From positions 16,617 through 80,616 of the forward strand of contig CAJXNI010000015.1 of assembly GCA_913057235.1 (NCBI GenBank): a DNA stretch of 64,000 bases, written 5' to 3'. This document shows, piece after piece, positions 9,282-18,531 of this stretch. Position numbers and translations under genes: made by a program. Numbering within the stretch: the stretch's first letter is position 1; each line of letters opens with the position of its first letter. Below the pieces are notes generated by a model. That model did not search any database, was not told the DNA's origin, and was given only the letters and a program-made list of their open reading frames with translations. The stretch is from an uncultured Bacteroidota bacterium. GTDB lineage: Bacteria > Bacteroidota > Bacteroidia > Flavobacteriales > Schleiferiaceae.

Positions 9282-12200
9282 TTAATCAAGAGTTACTTTC
9301 AAACCTAGACCGTTCAATTCATGCAGAAGCACGTTAAACGACTCGGGGATACCGGGTTCTGGCATGGGCTCTCCTTTTACTATGGTTTCGTAAGCCTTAG
9401 CCCTACCGTACACATCATCTGATTTTACAGTAAGTATCTCTCTTAAAATGTTAGACGCGCCAAATGCCTCTAGCGCCCATACCTCCATTTCACCAAAACG
9501 CTGGCCACCAAACTGAGCTTTACCGCCCAATGGTTGCTGGGTAATGAGTGAGTAAGGTCCAATGGAACGGGCATGCATTTTATCTTCAATCATGTGGCCC
9601 AGCTTAATCATGTAAATGACCCCTACCGTGGCTGGTTGGTGAAAACGCTCACCGGTTCCGCCATCGTAAAGATAGGTATGACCAAATCTGGGCACGCCCG
9701 CCTCATCAGTGTATTTATTGATCTCGTCAATGCTGGCACCGTCAAAAATAGGGGTGGCAAACTTTTTTCCGGTTTTTAAACCAGCCCAGCCCAATACGGT
9801 TTCGTAAATCTGACCAATGTTCATACGAGAAGGCACCCCTAGTGGGTTTAACACGATGTCTACCGGTGTGCCGTCTTCCAAGAAAGGCATGTCTTCCTGA
9901 CGTACAATCTTGGCAACAATACCCTTGTTGCCGTGGCGTCCCGCCATTTTATCACCCACTTTAAGCTTACGTTTTTTAGCGATATACACTTTGGCCATTT
10001 TAACGATGCCAGAGGGTAGTTCATCTCCTACTGTGATGGTGAACTTTTCACGTTTATACACGCCTAAATGATCATTGTACTTGATCTTAAAGTTGTGGAG
10101 TAAGTTGGCAATTAACTCATTTTTCTCGGCATCGGTTGTCCAAGTTCCTCCTGTAATACGGGTATAATCGTCAATACTGTTTAAGATTTTCTGCGTGAAC
10201 TTAGTTCCTTTAGGAATTACGTCCTCGTTCAAATCATTTTTAACACCTTGACTGGTTTTACCAGCTACAATAATATTTAGCTTCTCTAAGAATTTTTGAC
10301 GAAGGCCTTCTACCTTCATATTGAATTCCTGCTCCAGCTTCTCAAGGTCCTCTTTATCTTGTAAACGGGCCTTTTTATCTTTTACCGCGCGGGCAAAAAG
10401 CTTTTTACTAATAACCACTCCATTCAAAGAGGGTGATGCTTTTAATGAGGCATCTTTCACATCTCCCGCTTTATCACCAAAAATGGCTCGTAAAAGCTTC
10501 TCTTCAGGTGTAGGGTCTGACTCACCTTTGGGTGTAATCTTACCAATTAAAATGTCACCAGGATTCACTTCTGCGCCAATGCGAATAATTCCGTTCTCAT
10601 CCAGCTCTTTGGTAGCTTCTTCGCTAACGTTAGGAATATCTGCGGTAAGCTCTTCAACACCAAGTTTAGTGTCGCGTACGTCTAAAGAATACTCATCTAT
10701 GTGGATAGAAGTGAAAATATCATCTTTAACCACGCGCTCTGAGATTACAATTGCGTCCTCAAAGTTGTAACCCTTCCAAGGCATAAAGGCCACCTTCATG
10801 TTTCGGCCTAAAGCCAAATCACCACCTTCTGTAGCGTAACCTTCACAAAGTACTTGTCCTTTTTTAACACGCTCGCCTTTTTGTACAATGGGCTTAATGT
10901 TAATGGTAGTACTTTGGTTGGTTTTGCGGAATTTCACCAAGTTGTAGGTTTTGAAATCATCTTCAAAACTTACCAGACGCTCATCGTCTGAGCGATCATA
11001 TTTAATAATGATTTTGTTGGCATCTACGTAGTCTACTTCGCCATCGCCTTCAGCATTCACTAACACCCGGCTATCACTCGCTACTCTGCGCTCCAAACCA
11101 GTACCCACAATAGGTGCCTCAGGGCGAAGAAGTGGTACGGCCTGACGCATCATGTTCGATCCCATGAGGGCCCGGTTTGCATCATCATGCTCTAAGAAAG
11201 GTATCAAAGAGGCTGAAATAGAGGCAATCTGGTTAGGAGAAACGTCCATGTAGTCTACGCGGCTGGGCTCTACCAAAGGATAGTCGGCCTCATCACGCAC
11301 CTTAACACGATCATTTTCAAAATCTCCACCCTCAGTAACAGGGGCGTTAGCCTGAGCAATTACTTTTTGCTCTTCCTCTTCCGCGCTTAAGTAGCGCGGA
11401 GGTTCAGCAAAATTCACTTTTCCATCTACCACCTCACGGTAAGGAGTTTCTAAAAAGCCCATTTTGTTCACCTTGGAGTACACGCACATGGAAGAAATAA
11501 GACCAATGTTTGGCCCTTCTGGCGTTTCAATGGGGCACATTCTGCCGTAGTGGGTATAGTGCACGTCTCGTACCTCAAAACCTGCCCGTTCACGTGATAG
11601 ACCTCCTGGCCCTAAGGCGCTTAATCTTCGCTTATGCGTTACTTCCGCTAGTGGATTGGTTTGATCCATAAATTGCGAAAGCTGGTTAGTACCGAAAAAG
11701 GAATTAATTACGGATGATAAGGTCTTGGCATTAATCAAGTCAATAGGAGTAAAAACCTCGTTATCGCGCACATTCATACGCTCACGAATAGTTCTGGCCA
11801 TACGCGCCAAACCGACTCCAAATTGATTAGCCAATTGCTCCCCTACCGTGCGCACTCTACGATTGCTCAAGTGGTCAATATCATCCACTTCAGCTTTAGA
11901 GTTGATTAGTTCAATAAGGTACTTTACAATGCTTAAGATATCGTCTTTGGTGAGAACTTGCGTCTCCGCATCAATTTCAAGTCCTAGCTTTTTATTCAAT
12001 CGGTAACGACCAACTTCTCCTAAGTTATATCGTTGCTCTGAAAAGAAAAGCTTATCAATAATTCCGCGAGCTGTTTCTTCGTCAGGTGGCTCCGCATTTC
12101 TAAGTTGACGATAGATGTGCTCAACTGCTTCTTTTTCAGAGTTGGTAGGATCTTTTTGAAGGGTATTATGGATGATGCTGTATTCAGAAGCTTCAATGTC

Positions 12201-13106
12201 TTCTTTGTGCAGCAGTATGGTAGCTACATCGGCATCTAAGATTTCCTCTATGTGGCCTTTTTCTAAGAGGGTGTCGCGGTCAAGCACCACTTCATTACGC
12301 TCAATAGAAACCACCTCACCTGTATCTTCATCTACGAAATCCTCTACCCAGCTTTTAAGCACACGGGCGGCTAGCTTACGGCCTAAAACTTTCTTTAAGC
12401 CGGTTTTTGAAACCTTTACCTCTTCGGCCAGGTCAAATATTTCCAAAATGTCTTTGTCCCGCTCGTACCCTATCGCGCGAAGCAAGGTGGTTAGAGGTAA
12501 TTTTTTCTTGCGGTCAATGTAGGCATACATTACCGCGTTGATATCAGTAGCAAACTCTATCCAGCTACCTTTAAAAGGAATTATACGCGCTGAATACAAT
12601 TTAGTACCGTTAGCGTGATAACTCTGTCCGAAAAACACGCCCGGAGAACGGTGTAATTGCGACACGATAATACGTTCCGCGCCATTTACAATGAACGTTC
12701 CACGCGGGCTCATGTAAGGGATAGTTCCCAAATACACGTCCTGTACAATAGTTTCAAAATCCTCATGTTCCGGATCGGTACAATACAGTTTTAGACGAGC
12801 CTTAAGAGGTACGCTAAAGGTGAGTCCTCTTTCTATACACTCTTCTTCACTGTAGCGGGGAGGGTCCACAAAGTAATCAATAAACTCCAGCACAAATTGG
12901 TTGCGTGAGTCTGTGATAGGGAAGTTTTCACTAAAAGTTTTATAAAGACCTTCATCAGCCCGGTCAGAGGGCTTGGTATCCAGTTGGAAGAAGTCTTTGA
13001 AAGATTTTAACTGAATATCCAAAAAGTCGGGATATTCAAATGCGTTTTTAATAGAGGCAAAGTTGACTCTTTCCATAATTTTTGTTGAAACCGGATTTGT
13101 AGACAT
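9282..13106 (-). CDS. rpoB: DNA-directed RNA polymerase subunit beta
   Basis: Second large RNA polymerase subunit, 1274 residues, which forms the active-site cleft with beta' and carries the rifampicin pocket. The rifampicin region reads [19 protein letters not shown] followed by [20 protein letters not shown], the wild-type-like arrangement. The C-terminal part ([13 protein letters not shown]) is intact. It is separated from rplL by 106 bases that hold a compound hairpin, and from rpoC by 25 bases. An ATG start follows an A/T-rich leader with no clear Shine-Dalgarno, usual for this phylum. Confidence 0.99.
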   Translation of the reverse strand: MSTNPVSTKIMERVNFASIKNAFEYPDFLDIQLKSFKDFFQLDTKPSDRADEGLYKTFSENFPITDSRNQFVLEFIDYFVDPPRYSEEECIERGLTFSVPLKARLKLYCTDPEHEDFETIVQDVYLGTIPYMSPRGTFIVNGAERIIVSQLHRSPGVFFGQSYHANGTKLYSARIIPFKGSWIEFATDINAVMYAYIDRKKKLPLTTLLRAIGYERDKDILEIFDLAEEVKVSKTGLKKVLGRKLAARVLKSWVEDFVDEDTGEVVSIERNEVVLDRDTLLEKGHIEEILDADVATILLHKEDIEASEYSIIHNTLQKDPTNSEKEAVEHIYRQLRNAEPPDEETARGIIDKLFFSEQRYNLGEVGRYRLNKKLGLEIDAETQVLTKDDILSIVKYLIELINSKAEVDDIDHLSNRRVRTVGEQLANQFGVGLARMARTIRERMNVRDNEVFTPIDLINAKTLSSVINSFFGTNQLSQFMDQTNPLAEVTHKRRLSALGPGGLSRERAGFEVRDVHYTHYGRMCPIETPEGPNIGLISSMCVYSKVNKMGFLETPYREVVDGKVNFAEPPRYLSAEEEEQKVIAQANAPVTEGGDFENDRVKVRDEADYPLVEPSRVDYMDVSPNQIASISASLIPFLEHDDANRALMGSNMMRQAVPLLRPEAPIVGTGLERRVASDSRVLVNAEGDGEVDYVDANKIIIKYDRSDDERLVSFEDDFKTYNLVKFRKTNQSTTINIKPIVQKGERVKKGQVLCEGYATEGGDLALGRNMKVAFMPWKGYNFEDAIVISERVVKDDIFTSIHIDEYSLDVRDTKLGVEELTADIPNVSEEATKELDENGIIRIGAEVNPGDILIGKITPKGESDPTPEEKLLRAIFGDKAGDVKDASLKASPSLNGVVISKKLFARAVKDKKARLQDKEDLEKLEQEFNMKVEGLRQKFLEKLNIIVAGKTSQGVKNDLNEDVIPKGTKFTQKILNSIDDYTRITGGTWTTDAEKNELIANLLHNFKIKYNDHLGVYKREKFTITVGDELPSGIVKMAKVYIAKKRKLKVGDKMAGRHGNKGIVAKIVRQEDMPFLEDGTPVDIVLNPLGVPSRMNIGQIYETVLGWAGLKTGKKFATPIFDGASIDEINKYTDEAGVPRFGHTYLYDGGTGERFHQPATVGVIYMIKLGHMIEDKMHARSIGPYSLITQQPLGGKAQFGGQRFGEMEVWALEAFGASNILREILTVKSDDVYGRAKAYETIVKGEPMPEPGIPESFNVLLHELNGLGLKVTLD

Positions 13107-13139
13107 GCGGAAATCGATAAATTAAACTAAACACAAAAG

Positions 13140-13181
13140 GGTTTAGGCCAACTCCGAATACTTTCGGAGAAGACCTAAACC
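13140..13181 (-). promoter_or_regulatory. Compound hairpin between rplL and rpoB
   Basis: On the minus strand an outer 8-bp stem (GGTTTAGG with CCTAAACC) encloses a 7-bp inner stem (CTCCGAA with TTCGGAG), then a short CTTTT run. The position matches the rplL-rpoB attenuator and RNase III processing site known in enterobacteria. I infer partial termination or processing that lowers rpoBC output relative to ribosomal protein L7/L12. Confidence 0.7.
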
Positions 13182-13212
13182 ATAATTTTAAGCCTATGCG
13201 GCTAAGAGGGTG

Positions 13213-13590
13213 TTACTTGATTTCAACCTCTGCTCCAGCCTCTTCAAGTTGGCTTTTAAGAGCTTCAGCCTCATCTTTGGCCACACCTTCTTTAAGAGCT
13301 TTAGGAGCTTCATCTACAAGCGCCTTAGCTTCTTTAAGTCCTTGACCAGTTAATTCTTTAACTAGTTTTACTACAGCAAGTTTAGAACTACCTGCAGCTT
13401 TTAAGATAACATCAAATTCAGTTTGCTCATCGCCACCGCCAGCTTCGCCACCAGCAGCAGGACCAGCTACTACAGCGGCAGCCGCAGCAGGCTCAATGTT
13501 ATATTCTTCTTTAAGGTATTCAGCTAATTCGTTTACCTCTTTTACGGTAAGGTTTACTAACTGATCTCCTAATTCTTTGATCTCTGCCAT
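13213..13590 (-). CDS. rplL: 50S ribosomal protein L7/L12
   Basis: Acidic stalk protein, 125 residues, present in several copies per ribosome and binding translation factors. The N-terminal dimerisation helices ([20 protein letters not shown]) are followed by an Ala/Gly-rich hinge (about residues 33-53) and the conserved C-terminal domain with [20 protein letters not shown] and a final [10 protein letters not shown]. It follows rplJ by 63 bases, in the standard stalk operon. Confidence 0.98.
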   Translation of the reverse strand: MAEIKELGDQLVNLTVKEVNELAEYLKEEYNIEPAAAAAVVAGPAAGGEAGGGDEQTEFDVILKAAGSSKLAVVKLVKELTGQGLKEAKALVDEAPKALKEGVAKDEAEALKSQLEEAGAEVEIK

Positions 13591-13653
13591 TTTTAGATAC
13601 TTTAATTCTTAATAAAAATTACAACACTTAATATATTGGAAGCTGAGTGCGTA

Positions 13654-14184
13654 CTAAGCTTGTTCTGCTCTCTCCTCAAGGGTTTTCATTAAGCCACCCA
13701 ATGTGTTTTTGCCACTTTGCAGGGCAGAAACCACATTCTTAGCTGGAGATTGCAGTAAGGCGATAACTTCAGCCACCAACTCATCCTTGCTTTTCAAGGA
13801 AGCCAGTGCCTCTAAGTTCTCGTCACCCTTATAAATGGCTTCCTCAATGTAGGCGCCTTTAATAAGGGGTTTGGTCATTTTCTTCTTACGAAGATCTTGG
13901 ATTAACCTTGCTGGAGCGTTACCTGTTTCAGATAACATAATACTGGTATTGCCTTTAAGGGTATCGTATAGATCCTCAAAGTTTTTACCACTTTTCTCCA
14001 TTGCTTTACGCAGCAAGGTATTTTTTACAACGTTGATTTTAACGTTGTTCTTAAAGCACATTCTTCTAAGGTTACTGGTCTGCTCAGCATTTAAGCCTTC
14101 AATATCAGTAATGTAAAGGAAGTCTGCTCCTTTAAGAGACTCGGTTAAAATTTCAATTTGCTCGTTTTTTTCTTCTCTGGTCAT
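13654..14184 (-). CDS. rplJ: 50S ribosomal protein L10
   Basis: Base of the L10-L7/L12 stalk, 176 residues. The N-terminal RNA-binding domain carries the typical FLYITDIEGLNAEQTSNLR and VVKNTLLRKAMEK segments, and the C-terminal helix that docks the L7/L12 dimers is present. It starts 12 bases after rplA. In other bacteria the L10-L7/L12 complex represses its own mRNA; the short gap here leaves little room for a dedicated leader, so the control site, if any, is likely inside the upstream transcript. Confidence 0.97.
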   Translation of the reverse strand: MTREEKNEQIEILTESLKGADFLYITDIEGLNAEQTSNLRRMCFKNNVKINVVKNTLLRKAMEKSGKNFEDLYDTLKGNTSIMLSETGNAPARLIQDLRKKKMTKPLIKGAYIEEAIYKGDENLEALASLKSKDELVAEVIALLQSPAKNVVSALQSGKNTLGGLMKTLEERAEQA

Positions 14185-14196
14185 CTTGATATGCTT

Positions 14197-14889
14197 TTAG
14201 CTAACAGACTTAGCATCAATAGTTATAGAAGGGCTCATGGTGCTGCTTAAATTGATGCTCCTAATGTAGGCACCTTTAGCAGCGGTAGGCTTTAACTTCA
14301 TGAGGGTTTTAATTAACTCTTCAGCATTCTCCTGAATTTTTTCTTTTTCAAAAGAAGACTTTCCGATAGCCGCGTGGATAATCCCATAGCGATCTACCTT
14401 AAAATCAATTTTACCGCCTTTTACATCGGCTACAGCCTTGGCTACATCCATAGTAACTGTGCCGGTTTTTGGGTTAGGCATTAAACCACGTGGCCCTAAA
14501 ATTCTACCCAAAGGACCAATCTTACCCATTACACTAGGCATGGTAACTATTACGTCCACGTCAGTCCAGCCACCTTTAATCTTATCGATGTACTCTTCTA
14601 AACCTACATAATCAGCACCCGCGTCTTTTGCTTCCTGCTCTTTATCAGCAGTAACTAAAGCCAAAACCTTAACTTCTTTACCGGTACCATGGGGCAGTGT
14701 TACTACACCCCGCACCATTTGGTTCGCTTTACGCGGATCTACACCTAAGCGCACGGCTAGGTCAATGGTAGCATCAAACTTAGTAGTAGAAACTTCCTTA
14801 ACCAAGGCGCTGGCATCGCTAAGCGAGTAGGACTTGTTAGCGTCTATTTTTTCTAAAGCACTTTTTCTTTTCTTACTTACAACAGCCAT
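14197..14889 (-). CDS. rplA: 50S ribosomal protein L1
   Basis: Forms the L1 stalk at the ribosomal E site, 230 residues, full length. Family segments are [37 protein letters not shown] and [20 protein letters not shown], followed by [11 protein letters not shown]. It lies 17 bases after rplK, the usual L11 operon pair in which L1 represses translation from the rplK leader. Confidence 0.98.
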   Translation of the reverse strand: MAVVSKKRKSALEKIDANKSYSLSDASALVKEVSTTKFDATIDLAVRLGVDPRKANQMVRGVVTLPHGTGKEVKVLALVTADKEQEAKDAGADYVGLEEYIDKIKGGWTDVDVIVTMPSVMGKIGPLGRILGPRGLMPNPKTGTVTMDVAKAVADVKGGKIDFKVDRYGIIHAAIGKSSFEKEKIQENAEELIKTLMKLKPTAAKGAYIRSINLSSTMSPSITIDAKSVS

Positions 14890-14906
14890 TGCGTTTGTTT
14901 AAAATG

Positions 14907-15344
14907 TTACTCCGGACGTTTGCCGGTAATGGTTAAACCCATACTACGGGCAGTACCTGCCACCATATTCATAGCTGAATCTAGAGTAAAAGCGTTTAAA
15001 TCTTGCATTTTATCTTCTGCAATAGCTTTCACATTTTCCCAAGAGACTTTACCCACCTTTTGGATGTTACTCTGAGGAGAACCTTTTTTAATTTTTGCTG
15101 CTTCCATTAATTGCACGGCAGCTGGAGGAGTTTTAACTACAAAGTCAAAAGACTTATCTGCATACACGGTAATAACAGCCGGTAATACTTTACCAGCCTT
15201 ATCTTGAGTACGCGCGTTAAACTGCTTACAAAACTCCATAATGTTCACCCCTTTAGCACCTAATGCAGGACCTACGGGTGGCGAAGGGTTTGCAGCACCG
15301 CCTCTTACCTGAAGCTTTATTATTGCACTTACTTCTTTAGCCAT
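14907..15344 (-). CDS. rplK: 50S ribosomal protein L11
   Basis: Binds the GTPase-associated region of 23S rRNA and is needed for RelA-type stringent responses; 145 residues. The N-terminal proline-rich part [20 protein letters not shown] that binds thiopeptide antibiotics with rRNA is intact, and the C-terminal domain ends with [20 protein letters not shown]. The preceding 87-base gap after nusG holds two small hairpins. Confidence 0.98.
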   Translation of the reverse strand: MAKEVSAIIKLQVRGGAANPSPPVGPALGAKGVNIMEFCKQFNARTQDKAGKVLPAVITVYADKSFDFVVKTPPAAVQLMEAAKIKKGSPQSNIQKVGKVSWENVKAIAEDKMQDLNAFTLDSAMNMVAGTARSMGLTITGKRPE

Positions 15345-15378
15345 TTTTCTTTTTATTCGTTATTTAACTTGCCTAAAC

Positions 15379-15411
15379 CGGGTTGGAAGCGACCCGTAAA
15401 CCTTTCGGTTT
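15379..15411 (-). promoter_or_regulatory. Tandem small hairpins in the nusG-rplK gap
   Basis: On the minus strand a 5-bp stem closed by a GAAA tetraloop (AAACC, GAAA, GGTTT) is followed at once by a second 5-bp stem (CGGGT, eight bases, ACCCG). A structured leader before rplK is where L1 autoregulation acts in other bacteria. The role here is inferred from position only; I could not match it to a known L1 site. Confidence 0.35.
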
Positions 15412-15431
15412 TGTAGAGCTCACAATTTTCT

Positions 15432-15983
15432 TTACGATTCTTTTTCTACCTGCATGTACGAAAGTTCTAACGGAGTTTTTCGGCCAAAAATCTTCACCAT
15501 TACCTCCAACTTTCGTTTCTCTTCATTCACCTTCTCTATGGTTCCGTTAAAACCATTAAAAGGTCCATCTATAACTTTGACGGTTTCACCTACTATAAAT
15601 GGAATGTTGATTTTTTCTTCGGTCTCAGAAAGCTCATCTACCTTTCCTAGCATTCTGTTTACCTCAGACATGCGGAGCGGTACGGGAGCGCCCCCCTTAA
15701 CTTCACCTAAAAAACCTATTACACCCTGCACTCCTTTAATGGTGTGAATCATTTCACCCACAAGATCAGCTTCTACCATTATATATCCAGGGAAGTAGTT
15801 CCGTTCTTTGCTTACTTTTTTACCATTACGGATTTGATACACCTTTTCTTGAGGCACGAGAACCTGACCTAGGTAATCATTCAAACCAGCGTACTCAATT
15901 TCATTTTCAATGTAGCCGCTAATTTTATTTTCTTGCCCAGAAATGGCTCTTACTACGTACCACTTTTTACCGTTATCACTCAT
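15432..15983 (-). CDS. nusG: Transcription termination/antitermination factor NusG
   Basis: Binds RNA polymerase through its N-terminal NGN domain (WYVVRAISGQENKISGYIEN) and other factors through its C-terminal KOW domain (GPFNGFNGTIEKVNEEKRKL). At 183 residues it is the simple two-domain form. FPGYIMVEAD is the conserved strand of the NGN core. It lies between secE and rplK, the near-universal position, so secE-nusG and the L11 operon may share a transcript. Confidence 0.98.
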   Translation of the reverse strand: MSDNGKKWYVVRAISGQENKISGYIENEIEYAGLNDYLGQVLVPQEKVYQIRNGKKVSKERNYFPGYIMVEADLVGEMIHTIKGVQGVIGFLGEVKGGAPVPLRMSEVNRMLGKVDELSETEEKINIPFIVGETVKVIDGPFNGFNGTIEKVNEEKRKLEVMVKIFGRKTPLELSYMQVEKES

Positions 15984-16004
15984 AAAAAATCCTTACGGTA
16001 ATTA

Positions 16005-16196
16005 TTAAAATAAGCTGTAAAAAGCACTTAGTACTGCACTAATGGCTTTATCCATGGCAAAAATGATTAAAGCAATAACCACTGAGGCCACGGCCACCAA
16101 TACTGATGTTTTTTGTAAATCTTTCCACGATGGCCAAGAAGTCTTGTTCACCAACTCATGGTAAGAATCTTGGAAGTAACTTTTTACCTTACTCAT
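16005..16196 (-). CDS. secE: Preprotein translocase subunit SecE
   Basis: Small essential subunit of the SecYEG channel, 63 residues. It has the short bacterial form: an amphipathic helix (SYHELVNKTSWPSWKDL) followed by one membrane span (TSVLVAVASVVIALIIFAMD). It lies 21 bases before nusG and directly after tRNA-Trp, the usual order. No Shine-Dalgarno is obvious. Confidence 0.97.
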   Translation of the reverse strand: MSKVKSYFQDSYHELVNKTSWPSWKDLQKTSVLVAVASVVIALIIFAMDKAISAVLSAFYSLF

Positions 16197-16210
16197 TTAT
16201 CATTCGTTTG

Positions 16211-16283
16211 CACGGGTGGTAAGAATCGAACTCACGACCTTCGGTTTTGGAGACCGCTGCTCTACCAGCTGAGCTACACCCGT
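16211..16283 (-). tRNA. tRNA-Trp (anticodon CCA)
   Basis: A 73-base cloverleaf read on the minus strand: 7-bp acceptor stem ACGGGTG with CACCCGT, D arm with AGCTCAGCTGGTAGAGC, anticodon loop holding CCA, and TTCGATTC in the T arm. CCA is not encoded. It lies between tuf and secE. Confidence 0.97.
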
Positions 16284-16296
16284 ATTTAGGCAGAAA

Positions 16297-16322
16297 GGCA
16301 CCCCGAAAAAATCGGGGCACCT
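16297..16322 (-). terminator. Hairpin between tuf and tRNA-Trp
   Basis: On the minus strand a 10-bp stem with two G-U pairs (GGTGCCCCGA with TCGGGGTGCC) is followed by TTTCTG. It is a weak terminator or attenuator after tuf; a partial stop would set the high tuf to low secE-nusG ratio. Confidence 0.5.
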
Positions 16323-16353
16323 TTTACCCAAAATTTATACTGCGCTGAGTAAA

Positions 16354-17541
16354 TTACTCAGTAATTTCAGTTACCTGACCTGCCCCAACAGTTCTACCAC
16401 CTTCGCGGATAGCGAAACGTAGACCTTTATTGATAGCTACAGGAGCAATTAGTGAAACATTGATCGTCAAGTTATCACCAGGCATTACCATCTCAGTTCC
16501 TTCGGGTAGGTGAATTTCACCAGTTACGTCTGTTGTACGTAAGTAAAACTGAGGACGATAGTTGTTGTGGAAAGGGGTGTGACGACCACCTTCTTCTTTC
16601 TTAAGGATATAAACCTCAGCCTTAAATTTGGTGTGAGGAGTAATTGAACCTGGCTTGCAGATTACCATACCTCTACGGATATCAGACTTTTCAATACCTC
16701 TTAGCAAGATACCTACGTTGTCACCCGCCTCACCGCGATCTAAGATCTTACGGAACATTTCCACACCGGTAATGGTAGATGTTAGTTTCTCATCACCAAA
16801 ACCAATGATATCTACAGGGTCACCTGTATTAGCCACACCAGTTTCAATACGACCAGTAGCAACAGTACCACGTCCGGTAATAGAGAATACATCCTCAATA
16901 GGCATTAAGAAAGGCTTCTCATTATCGCGCTCGGGCTCTTCAATCCACTTGTCACAAGCGTCCATTAATTCCATCACCTTGTCTACCCACTCTTTTTCAC
17001 CATTAAGGGCGCCAAGAGCAGAACCTTGCACAACAGGAGTTTCATCACCGTCATACTCGTAGAAAGAAAGTAACTCACGGATTTCCATTTCAACAAGCTC
17101 TAAAAGCTCCTCATCATCAACAAGGTCAACCTTGTTCATGAATACAACAATTCGAGGAATACCTACCTGACGTCCTAAAAGGATGTGCTCACGAGTTTGA
17201 GGCATGGGACCATCAGTTGAAGCTACCACTAAAATGGCACCGTCCATTTGGGCAGCACCCGTAACCATGTTCTTTACGTAATCCGCGTGACCTGGACAGT
17301 CTACGTGGGCGTAATGACGGTTAGCAGTTTCATACTCTACGTGTGCAGAGTTAATGGTAATACCACGCTCTTTTTCTTCAGGAGCGTTGTCAATAGTGTC
17401 GAAATCACGCTTTTCGCCAAAACCAGCCTCAGCCAAAACAGTGGTAATGGCTGCTGTTAAAGTGGTCTTACCGTGGTCAACGTGTCCGATGGTACCGATG
17501 TTTAAGTGCGGTTTGTTACGAACAAAATTTTCTTTTGCCAT
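16354..17541 (-). CDS. tuf: Elongation factor Tu
   Basis: GTPase that delivers aminoacyl-tRNA to the ribosome, 395 residues. G motifs are intact: [10 protein letters not shown] (P loop), [12 protein letters not shown] with the catalytic histidine context, and NKVD for guanine recognition. Domains 2 and 3 are complete through [13 protein letters not shown]. It is preceded by four tRNA genes and followed by tRNA-Trp and secE, so it is the tufB-type copy. No second tuf is seen in the window. Confidence 0.99.
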   Translation of the reverse strand: MAKENFVRNKPHLNIGTIGHVDHGKTTLTAAITTVLAEAGFGEKRDFDTIDNAPEEKERGITINSAHVEYETANRHYAHVDCPGHADYVKNMVTGAAQMDGAILVVASTDGPMPQTREHILLGRQVGIPRIVVFMNKVDLVDDEELLELVEMEIRELLSFYEYDGDETPVVQGSALGALNGEKEWVDKVMELMDACDKWIEEPERDNEKPFLMPIEDVFSITGRGTVATGRIETGVANTGDPVDIIGFGDEKLTSTITGVEMFRKILDRGEAGDNVGILLRGIEKSDIRRGMVICKPGSITPHTKFKAEVYILKKEEGGRHTPFHNNYRPQFYLRTTDVTGEIHLPEGTEMVMPGDNLTINVSLIAPVAINKGLRFAIREGGRTVGAGQVTEITE

Positions 17542-17606
17542 GGTTAAAAACTTAAATTTTAATTTTCAATTTAAACTAAGCAAGACCACCTTGGTCTTTG
17601 ACTTAG

Positions 17607-17678
17607 AGCCAATGAGGGGAATTGAACCCCTGACCTCTTCCTTACCAAGGAAACGCTCTACCCCTGAGCTACATCGGC
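17607..17678 (-). tRNA. tRNA-Thr (anticodon GGT)
   Basis: A 72-base cloverleaf on the minus strand. The acceptor stem is GCCGATG with CATTGGC (one G-U pair); the anticodon loop TTGGTAA gives GGT; the T loop is TTCAATT. It is the tRNA nearest to tuf, matching thrT of the E. coli tufB operon. Confidence 0.97.
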
Positions 17679-17764
17679 CAAAAAATACAGGTATAAACTA
17701 CCCTATTACTTACTGTAAAAGCCTGAACCTAAACTTGCGCTTAAATTCAAATCCTCTATCTTAG

Positions 17765-17838
17765 AGCGGGAAACGGGATTCGAACCCGCGACCCTCAGCT
17801 TGGAAGGCTGATGCTCTAGCCAGCTGAGCTACTCCCGC
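17765..17838 (-). tRNA. tRNA-Gly (anticodon TCC)
   Basis: A 74-base cloverleaf on the minus strand. The acceptor stem is GCGGGAG with TTCCCGC; the anticodon loop CTTCCAA gives TCC; the T arm has GGTTCGAATCC. It is the third tRNA of the cluster ahead of tuf. Confidence 0.97.
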
Positions 17839-17905
17839 AATTAACAGCAAAGCATTCACCTTGCTGCGTCTGGCTATTCTCTCAAACTAGGTTTAAGAAA
17901 AACAG

Positions 17906-17988
17906 TGGGGAGAGCAGGATTCGAACCTGCGAAGGTAAAAACCAACAGATTTACAGTCTGTCCTCGTTGGCCGCTTGAGTATCTCCCC
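17906..17988 (-). tRNA. tRNA-Tyr (anticodon GTA)
   Basis: An 83-base tRNA on the minus strand with a long variable arm, as expected for bacterial tRNA-Tyr. The acceptor stem is GGGGAGA with TCTCCCC, discriminator A, and the anticodon loop CTGTAAA gives GTA. It is the second tRNA of the cluster. Confidence 0.97.
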
Positions 17989-18049
17989 AATTTTTTACTT
18001 AACAACTTAAAAAGCTGTAAAACACACTATTTTAAAGAGCTTATTTTGG

Positions 18050-18123
18050 AGCCTGTGGAGGGATTCGAACCCCCGGCCAGCTGATTACAAATCAGCTGCT
18101 CTGGCCAACTGAGCTACACAGGC
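18050..18123 (-). tRNA. tRNA-Thr (anticodon TGT)
   Basis: A 74-base cloverleaf on the minus strand. The acceptor stem is GCCTGTG with CACAGGC; the anticodon loop TTTGTAA gives TGT; the T arm has GGTTCGAATCC. It is the first tRNA of the tuf operon, about 40 bases after the promoter. Confidence 0.97.
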
Positions 18124-18136
18124 TTTAACTTACTGC

Positions 18137-18167
18137 AAAAAAAGCAGCCCGTTTTTTAACGGACTGC
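18137..18167 (-). terminator. Rho-independent terminator after hpf
   Basis: On the minus strand a 10-bp stem (GCAGTCCGTT with AACGGGCTGC, one G-U pair) with an AAAA loop is followed by seven T. It would stop transcripts coming from hpf. Its 5' arm overlaps the start region of the tRNA-tuf promoter. Confidence 0.85.
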
Positions 18168-18196
18168 AAATGTAATAACATTTATAATTGCTGCAA
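18167..18196 (-). promoter_or_regulatory. Promoter of the tRNA-tuf-secE-nusG operon
   Basis: On the minus strand TTG (18196-18194), exactly 19 bases, then TACATTTG (18174-18167), a full match to the Bacteroidota consensus TTG-N19-TAnnTTTG. The expected start point is about 40 bases before the first tRNA-Thr and falls inside the 5' arm of the hpf terminator. Confidence 0.8.
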
Positions 18197-18214
18197 GCAA
18201 CTATTTTTCTTTTT

Positions 18215-18520
18215 TTAGGTGGCTGTAATTTTACGTTTCTCTTTTTGTCGCTTTAACCTTCTCCGCATGGCTTCAGCGCATAAATCAGTGGCGGCCTCAA
18301 AGGTTCGGGCCACCTTCTTAACCATTAACTCCTGCCCTCTGACGTGAACTAGCATTTCTACTTTTTTATTACCCCGTTCATGGTCGGGTTCTACCTTCAA
18401 AAAAACCGAGCCATTGACTATACCATCGTTAAACTGCTCCAATTTATCCAACCTCTTTTGAATGAAGTTTATTAATTTTTGATCAGCTGTAAAATTTACG
18501 GACTGGATGGTTGCATTCAT
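18215..18520 (-). CDS. hpf: Ribosome hibernation-promoting factor, short form (HPF/RaiA family)
   Basis: Binds the 30S decoding centre in stationary phase and shuts down translation. At 101 residues it has only the beta-alpha N-terminal domain (QSVNFTADQKLINFIQKRLDKLEQF, broken here as QSVNFTADQK then LINFIQKRLDKLEQF) and a basic C-terminal tail (RRRLKRQKEKRKI); the long-HPF dimerisation domain is absent. It lies 11 bases after xerC in an rpsU-xerC-hpf order and is followed by a strong terminator. Confidence 0.92.
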   Translation of the reverse strand: MNATIQSVNFTADQKLINFIQKRLDKLEQFNDGIVNGSVFLKVEPDHERGNKKVEMLVHVRGQELMVKKVARTFEAATDLCAEAMRRRLKRQKEKRKITAT

Positions 18521-18531
18521 AACCTTGAAGT

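Noticed and set aside
5471..12522. Many open frames on the plus strand opposite rpoC and rpoB
   Set aside because: They are shadows of long conserved genes and carry no independent coding signal.
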